Origin: RGIG1681 sp045596905
Lineage (GTDB): Bacteria; Bacillota; Clostridia; Christensenellales; UBA1242
NCBI GenBank assembly: GCA_045596905.1
Contig: JAZODG010000042.1
Span: 1 to 34,724, forward strand
Reading direction: 5' to 3'
DNA: 34,724 bases
Positions 30,277 through 34,724 of this stretch are shown in pieces; the stretch's first letter is position 1, and every line of letters starts with the position of its first letter. The notes under the pieces were generated by a model, which worked only from the letters and a program-made list of their open reading frames with translations, ran no database searches and had not been told where the DNA came from. Made by a program: the position numbers and the translations under genes.

Positions 30277-31185
30277 ATGGGAATATTTGATTTTTTTGGA
30301 AAGAAAAAAGATGATAAGCCAAAGAAAGAAAAACACTGGACTGATGATGTTTTCAAAATGGAAATCAAAGACGGTGTTATTGAGCGTGTTTGGGATAATA
30401 ATGTTACAAATGGAACATTTGTTGTGCCAAGAAATGCAACTAAAATTAATGTGTTTGCGTTCAAAAATTGCAAAGCATTAGAAACACTTGTTTTGCATGA
30501 TGGAGTAACATATATTGCTCCACACGCATTTGCTGGCTGTGAAAATCTTAAATCTGTTGTTGGGCTTGAGAATCTTGCAGGCATGAAAACCGTTGGTGGG
30601 TTTTCAGGTTGCAAAAGCTTGGAAAGGATCATGCTTCCAGAAACTACCAAAATGATTGGTGAATCAGCTTTTAAAAATTGTGTGAACCTTCAAGCACTTT
30701 ATATTCCAAATGGTTGTTGGGCTATTTCACACCACGCATTTGAAAACTGTGCAGCGCTTCAATATCTTGAACTTCCACCAAGCATGACCGTTATTAACAG
30801 ATGGGCATTTGATGGTTGTCATAATTTAACATTGACGTTTGCGCCAGAAGACTTTTCGCAAGAACACATAGTGGATATTGATATTCAAGGCAAAAACTAT
30901 TCAATGCCTGGTGGAGATGTTGTTATTGAAGAAGGGGCATTAAATGACGTTAAAACTGTTTGTGCTCACGACATGAAAACACTTGAAAAGGTTGTTGCAA
31001 GTGGCTACAGGGGAGTTATAACATTCTTTGATGATGAGAAAGAGCAAGTGATAACAGTTGACCTTGGACAAATTGAAAATATGTATGGTGAATTTTTATC
31101 TAATCATCATACTGGCCAAGAAGAGTTTTATCAAGGCTATGAAGACGAAAACAATGAAGAACAAAATGAATTAGGAGATGAATAA
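30277..31185 (+). CDS. BspA-type leucine-rich-repeat protein, second tandem copy
   Basis: 302 residues, a paralog of the preceding gene: the same MGIFDFFGKKKD start, five or six 23-residue LRR units (AFKNC, AFAGC, AFENC, AFDGC), a matching C-terminal domain (GYRGVITFFDDEKEQVITVD) and the same acidic NELGDE end. The two copies differ enough that the duplication is not recent. AAAGGAG lies 9 bases before ATG 30277; the frame start at 30256 is not needed. The next gene begins 2 bases after its stop. Together they look like two subunits of one LRR assembly; this is inference. Confidence 0.82.
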   Translation: MGIFDFFGKKKDDKPKKEKHWTDDVFKMEIKDGVIERVWDNNVTNGTFVVPRNATKINVFAFKNCKALETLVLHDGVTYIAPHAFAGCENLKSVVGLENLAGMKTVGGFSGCKSLERIMLPETTKMIGESAFKNCVNLQALYIPNGCWAISHHAFENCAALQYLELPPSMTVINRWAFDGCHNLTLTFAPEDFSQEHIVDIDIQGKNYSMPGGDVVIEEGALNDVKTVCAHDMKTLEKVVASGYRGVITFFDDEKEQVITVDLGQIENMYGEFLSNHHTGQEEFYQGYEDENNEEQNELGDE

Positions 31186-31187
31186 TA

Positions 31188-31718
31188 ATGAAAGCAATGA
31201 AAGTTAAAGATTTGGCACTTGGAATGATGGCTAGTATTGCAGAAGAAAGCCCATATCAATACATTAGAGAGCCTAACAGAAAAACCTGTGTTTTGCCAGT
31301 TAACTACAAGCAAAACATTCAAAATATCATGTGTGCAGGCAACGGTTGGTTTGAAGAATTTTCAAGACTCATTGACACTGAAGAATATTTAGATAGCCAC
31401 TTTGCATGGGAAGTTAAGTTTGCTGGTGCTCTTCAAGAAGCTATTGAAGAAATGGGAAAAGAACTTAAGTATAACTATATTTTTGATAAGCTTGAAGTTG
31501 AGTTTACTCCTGAAGAAATTGAAGCCATTTTATCTAGATTCACAAAACCAACAAGAAACATATTAAACCATTTTTCAAGACTTGTGGTTGATAGAATCTA
31601 CTCAAGAGAATATCAAGAACAATATCATGACTATTCAGCAATGGCTGTTCAAACCATGAAAGAATGGAACAAAGCAAAAGAAGAAAATCCTGATTTTGTG
31701 CCAGAAAGAAAACACTAA
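31188..31718 (+). CDS. Unrecognised soluble protein in the LRR operon
   Basis: 176 residues, mixed alpha-helical, no membrane segment or signal. Notable stretches are WFEEFSRLIDTEEYL, an acidic EALQEAIEEM-like helix and FTKPTRNILNHFSRLVVDRI. I recognise no family. GGAG (31174-31177) lies 10 bases before ATG 31188, inside the end of the preceding LRR gene, so translation is coupled. Third and last gene before the terminator; its constant company with two LRR proteins suggests a partner or target, unproven. Confidence 0.75.
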   Translation: MKAMKVKDLALGMMASIAEESPYQYIREPNRKTCVLPVNYKQNIQNIMCAGNGWFEEFSRLIDTEEYLDSHFAWEVKFAGALQEAIEEMGKELKYNYIFDKLEVEFTPEEIEAILSRFTKPTRNILNHFSRLVVDRIYSREYQEQYHDYSAMAVQTMKEWNKAKEENPDFVPERKH

Positions 31719-31743
31719 AGAAACCATTTTTGGTTTCTTTTTT
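31717..31743 (+). terminator. Intrinsic terminator after the LRR operon
   Basis: AAAGAAACCA (31717-31726), loop TTTT, TGGTTTCTTT (31731-31740), T run. Confidence 0.9.
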
Positions 31744-31745
31744 GT

Positions 31746-31775
31746 TGGTCAAAACAAGAAGTGTTGTGATATAAT
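31746..31775 (+). promoter_or_regulatory. Extended -10 promoter of the CYTH-ABC genes
   Basis: TGA-TATAAT (31767-31775) is an extended -10 with a perfect hexamer; TGGTCA (31746-31751) is a weak -35 at 18 bases. Start near 31782. Confidence 0.55.
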
Positions 31776-31799
31776 AAAGAAAGACAAAGGGGGGATTTT

Positions 31800-32387
31800 A
31801 TGAAAGAAACAGAAATTACTGTTGAAGTTTTAGATTCGCTTGAAAATTTGCAATCACTGTTATCGCATAAAGGCTTTGTGCTAGATGAAGAAGTGGTGAT
31901 GACTGACCACTATTTTTCAAAATATGAAATGGAAGAACTCAAGAAAATGAGTTATAAAGATTTGATAAACAAGTCATTTTTAGTTAGACAGCTTCGTTCA
32001 GACGAAACAAAATCAATGATAATCTTTAAGAGTAAAGATTATGATGAAAATGGCAATGTTATTGCTGAAGAAAAAGTTAGCTCTAAGGTTGAAGATTTTG
32101 AAAAGATGCTCAAGATTTTTGCTCTTTCAAAAATTAACTGCTGGTGTGAAATAAAGCAAGATATGTTCATTTATCACAAGGGCAAAGTTCAGTTTGCTGT
32201 TCAGGTTGTTGACGGACTTGGCGTGTTTATTGAATACGAAGAAACTGATGACATAAAAGACCTTTCTGAACAAGAAAAAATTGATTCAATGCTTGGTGAC
32301 TTAAGAGAAATTGGCATAAAAATGGGAAATGATTTCTCTTGTAAAAAAGTGTTTATGAAGTTTAAAAATGATAATAATTTGCAGTAA
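31800..32387 (+). CDS. CYTH-domain protein (CyaB/thiamine-triphosphatase type)
   Basis: 195 residues reading as a CYTH tunnel fold: TEITVEVLDSLENLQSLLSH with KGFVLDEEVVMTDHYFSK at the N-terminus, FLVRQLRSDETKSMIIFK, SSKVEDFEKMLKIFALSK, and the strand VVDGLGVFIEYEETDD typical of the CyaB-like branch. CYTH proteins bind triphosphates and act as adenylate cyclases or triphosphatases. The N-terminal ExExK signature is degraded here (EITVEV), so activity is uncertain. GGGGG precedes ATG 31800. ABC transporter genes follow after 34 bases without a terminator. Confidence 0.75.
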   Translation: MKETEITVEVLDSLENLQSLLSHKGFVLDEEVVMTDHYFSKYEMEELKKMSYKDLINKSFLVRQLRSDETKSMIIFKSKDYDENGNVIAEEKVSSKVEDFEKMLKIFALSKINCWCEIKQDMFIYHKGKVQFAVQVVDGLGVFIEYEETDDIKDLSEQEKIDSMLGDLREIGIKMGNDFSCKKVFMKFKNDNNLQ

Positions 32388-32421
32388 AATTTAATAATTT
32401 TGCGTTTTTTTGGAGCTTGAA

Positions 32422-33342
32422 ATGAAGGAAAATATAATTGAGATTAAGAATTTAAACAAAAGTTATGGTGACGTTAAGGCTGTTAAAGATTTGAGTTTTT
32501 GTGTAAAACAGGGTGAGCTATTTGCATTCCTTGGAATTAATGGTGCAGGAAAGTCAACCACCATAAACATTATGTGTGGTCAGCTATCAAAAGACTCAGG
32601 AAGTGTTGTTATTAATGGCACAAACCTTGACGAAAATGTTGACGGAATCAAAAGAGATTTGGGTGTTGTTTTTCAAAACTCTGTGCTTGATTCATCACTT
32701 ACTGTTTATGACAACTTAGAGTGCAGAGCAAGTTTGTATGGCTTGGCTGGTGAAGAGTTTAAAACCAGACTTAAAGAACTTTCAAAACTTTTGGAATTTG
32801 AAGATATCTTAAAAAGACCTGTTGGAAAACTTTCTGGTGGTCAAAGAAGAAGAGTTGATATTGCAAGGGCGCTTCTTCATAAGCCAAAGATTTTGATTTT
32901 AGATGAACCAACAACAGGGCTTGACCCACAAACAAGAAAAATGCTCTGGAATGTTATTTATGACCTTAGAAAAACAAAGGGAATGACTGTGTTTTTGACC
33001 ACTCACTACATGGAAGAATCTGCAGATGCAGACTATGTTGTGATTATTGATAATGGTCAAATTTCAGCACAAGGCACTCCACTTGAACTTAAAAATACAT
33101 ATTCTGGAGACTTTGTGACAATTTATGATGTTGACGAAAAAACCGTTAAGTCTTTTGGATATGAATATGAAAAAATTAGAGATGCTTATAGAATCTCTGT
33201 GTCAAGCACAGCTGATGCAACAAAACTCATTACAAAACACCCAGAAGTGTTTGTTGACTATGAAATAACAAAAGGGAAAATGGACGATGTCTTTTTGACC
33301 GTAACGGGAAAAAATCTTGTTGGGGGTGAAGACAATGCGTAA
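32422..33342 (+). CDS. ABC transporter ATP-binding protein (ABC-2 exporter type)
   Basis: 306 residues. Walker A GINGAGKS (38-45), Q-loop VVFQNS, signature LSGGQ (137-141), Walker B ILILDEPTTGLDP (157-169) and H-loop His195 are intact. The C-terminal extension of about 85 residues is typical of DrrA/NatA-like ATPases. It powers the neighbouring ABC-2 permease; drug, ion or lipid export are common for the family, and the substrate is not readable. TTTGGAG lies 6 bases before ATG 32422; the in-frame TTG at 32410 overlaps that site. Its stop overlaps the permease start by 8 bases. Confidence 0.95.
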   Translation: MKENIIEIKNLNKSYGDVKAVKDLSFCVKQGELFAFLGINGAGKSTTINIMCGQLSKDSGSVVINGTNLDENVDGIKRDLGVVFQNSVLDSSLTVYDNLECRASLYGLAGEEFKTRLKELSKLLEFEDILKRPVGKLSGGQRRRVDIARALLHKPKILILDEPTTGLDPQTRKMLWNVIYDLRKTKGMTVFLTTHYMEESADADYVVIIDNGQISAQGTPLELKNTYSGDFVTIYDVDEKTVKSFGYEYEKIRDAYRISVSSTADATKLITKHPEVFVDYEITKGKMDDVFLTVTGKNLVGGEDNA

Positions 33343-34231
33343 GTTTTTAATGTTAACAAAAAGAAACGTTAAGTTATTCTTTAAAGACAAGGGCATGTTC
33401 TTTACAGCGCTTGTCACTCCAATAATATTGCTTGGGCTTTATGCAATTTTCCTTGGCAATGTTTTCAGAGATGGTTTCACATCAGGAATGCCTGAAGGGT
33501 TTGTTTTATCAGATTCGATTCTTGATGCACTTGTTGGTGGTCAGCTTATATCTTCAATCCTTTCAGTTTCTTGTGTGACTGTTGCGTTTTGTTCAAACTG
33601 CATAATGGTGCAAGATAAGGTTAATGGAAGCATTAAGGATCTTAAGGTTTCGCCAGTAAGTTCTTCAACCTTGTCGTTAAGTTATTATATTTCAACACTT
33701 ATCTCAACACTTTTGATATGTTTTGCTGCAACAGGAATCAGTCTTGTTTATGTTGCTGTTGTTGGTTGGTATATGTCATTTGCTGATGTGGTGTTATTGT
33801 TTTTAGACGTGTTGGTATTGTCATTGTTTGGCACGGCACTTTCATCTGTTGTGAATTACTTTTTGTCATCACAGGGTCAGCTTTCTGCAGTGAGTTCAAT
33901 TGTGACTGCTGGATATGGTTTCATCTGTGGGGCATATATGCCAATTGCATCATTTGCAAAAGGTCTTCAAAATGTTTTGGTGTTCTTGCCAGGAACATAT
34001 GGCACATCACTTATCAGAAATCATGCACTAAATGGTGCGTTTGCAGAAATGCAATCACAGGGAGTTCCAGAAGCTGTTATTGATGGCTTGAAAGGTTCAC
34101 TTGACTGCTCACCAGAGCTATTTGGTCACGCTGTGTCAATCCCTGCAATGTATTTGATTTTGGGTGTAACAATTATTGTGCTAGTAGGCGTTTATATTTT
34201 AATGAACAAACTTAAAAAGAAAAATAAATAA
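33335..34231 (+). CDS. ABC-2 type permease
   Basis: 298 residues with six predicted membrane helices (first at about residues 22-42, then five between about 75 and 290) and a large loop after helix 1, the ABC-2 layout. The cytoplasmic IMVQDKVNGSIKDLKVSP segment is the typical coupling region. It forms an exporter with the adjacent ATPase. ATG 33335 overlaps the ATPase stop by 8 bases, with GGGGGTG upstream. A terminator follows, so CYTH, ATPase and permease form one operon. Confidence 0.93.
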   Translation: MRKFLMLTKRNVKLFFKDKGMFFTALVTPIILLGLYAIFLGNVFRDGFTSGMPEGFVLSDSILDALVGGQLISSILSVSCVTVAFCSNCIMVQDKVNGSIKDLKVSPVSSSTLSLSYYISTLISTLLICFAATGISLVYVAVVGWYMSFADVVLLFLDVLVLSLFGTALSSVVNYFLSSQGQLSAVSSIVTAGYGFICGAYMPIASFAKGLQNVLVFLPGTYGTSLIRNHALNGAFAEMQSQGVPEAVIDGLKGSLDCSPELFGHAVSIPAMYLILGVTIIVLVGVYILMNKLKKKNK

Positions 34232-34233
34232 GC

Positions 34234-34270
34234 AAAAAAAAAGAAGTTCAATTTGAACTTCTTTTTTTTT
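34234..34270. terminator. Bidirectional terminator
   Basis: GAAGTTCAA (34243-34251) pairs with TTGAACTTC (34253-34261), with long A and T runs on either side. It serves the permease and the convergent PH-domain gene. Confidence 0.9.
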
Positions 34271-34271
34271 G

Positions 34272-34724
34272 TTAAGCCTTTTTTGTATTTTTGTATTCAT
34301 CAATAACAGTTTTGATTTCTTTGTAGGTTTCATAAGGTTTTAAAACGTGTGAAAACTTAAACATAAAACCGTTTTGGTTTGCCATTGGGTTTGCCATGCT
34401 TCCAAATGCAATTGAACCGGTGTTTTTGCATAAGATTTTATCAATAACTGAAACAGAAACGTCAACAGCTCCAATCATGCTCATATCCAAGCTCTTGTAG
34501 TCAACTCCAAAAATACCTTTTCTGATGATGACTCTTTTGTTGGTGTATGCGTAATATGTGTTTTTGTATGAAAGAGCAGTGAACAAAATTGTTATGCCAA
34601 AGCATACAACAATTATACCAGCACAAACTGCAACAATTATCCACCATTCAGCTGGAGCAAATTCGCCAGTTTCTGGGTCAGTGAGCATTCCAATAATTGC
34701 AACAATAACAGCCCAAAACCAGCT
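34272..34724 (-). CDS. PH-domain membrane protein (bPH_2-like), 5' end missing
   Basis: 151 codons are open to the window edge, so the gene starts beyond 34724; an internal Met at 34688 is not the start, because the frame continues upstream with a hydrophobic WFWAVIVAIIG segment. Two membrane helices are visible, then a bacterial PH domain: KNTYYAYTNKRVIIRKGIF, DMSMIGAVDVSVSVIDKIL and TGSIAFGSM follow the pattern of bPH_2 proteins (YdbT-like). The C-terminus is a short basic helix. Function of this family is poorly known. It converges on the ABC permease across a shared terminator. Confidence 0.85.
   Translation of the reverse strand, partial: SWFWAVIVAIIGMLTDPETGEFAPAEWWIIVAVCAGIIVVCFGITILFTALSYKNTYYAYTNKRVIIRKGIFGVDYKSLDMSMIGAVDVSVSVIDKILCKNTGSIAFGSMANPMANQNGFMFKFSHVLKPYETYKEIKTVIDEYKNTKKA

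Overview
The window comes from an AT-rich, endospore-forming member of the Firmicutes (Bacillota), most likely an uncultured clostridial lineage. I base this on the spoIIGA-sigE pair beside ftsZ, sigG, spoIIP and spoIVA, the murA-divIB-ftsA-ftsZ order, the strong GGAG-type ribosome binding sites and the U-tailed hairpin terminators. Stops are mostly TAA, and TGA acts as a stop (sigE). I see no phage, insertion sequence, CRISPR array, rRNA or tRNA. No stretch longer than 300 bases lacks a gene. The longest gap, about 180 bases at 3990-4166, holds two divergent promoters.

Layout: (1) 1-1856: tail of an unknown gene, a Nudix hydrolase, a GNAT acetyltransferase and a small membrane protein. (2) 1902-6491: divergent accessory genes, namely a large intracellular protein with a HELTH zinc-protease motif (minus strand) and, on the plus strand, a 100-residue protein plus a leucine-rich-repeat protein with 13 uninterrupted 22-residue units. 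(3) 6586-13812: cell wall, division and sporulation core: murA, divIB; ftsA, ftsZ; spoIIGA, sigE; and sigG, which is flipped so that it converges on sigE. (4) 13900-17766: ylmC-type PRC-barrel gene, nrdR, an RluA-type pseudouridine synthase, a polytopic membrane protein and spoIIP. (5) 17868-22277: der, plsY, a SHOCT membrane protein and a full-length transketolase in one operon. (6) 22367-23845: spoIVA behind a good sigma-E-like promoter. (7) 23885-29119: GT8 glycosyltransferase and a membrane-anchored GH18-like protein (minus), a histidine phosphatase with a degenerate YtcJ-like amidohydrolase (plus), and an SGNH hydrolase with a HAD protein (minus). (8) 29249-34724: an operon of two tandem BspA-type LRR paralogs plus an unknown protein, then a CYTH protein with an ABC-2 exporter, and a partial PH-domain membrane protein.

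The sporulation genes form a coherent set. SpoIIGA cleaves pro-sigma-E in the mother cell; sigma-E would then drive spoIVA (coat base) and probably spoIIP (engulfment). SigG acts later in the forespore. The most interesting signals are regulatory. They are the in-place inversion of sigG with a 9-bp tail-to-tail overlap with sigE, a hairpin that buries the Shine-Dalgarno sequence ahead of the spoIIP operon, and three genes whose best -10 box lies exactly 6 nt before the ATG with no Shine-Dalgarno, which suggests leaderless transcripts. Protein-level oddities are a metal-ligand-free amidohydrolase, a SpoIIP with an extra C-terminal membrane helix, and an FtsA without a recognisable membrane-targeting tail. 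All family names were assigned by reading motifs; no database search was possible.
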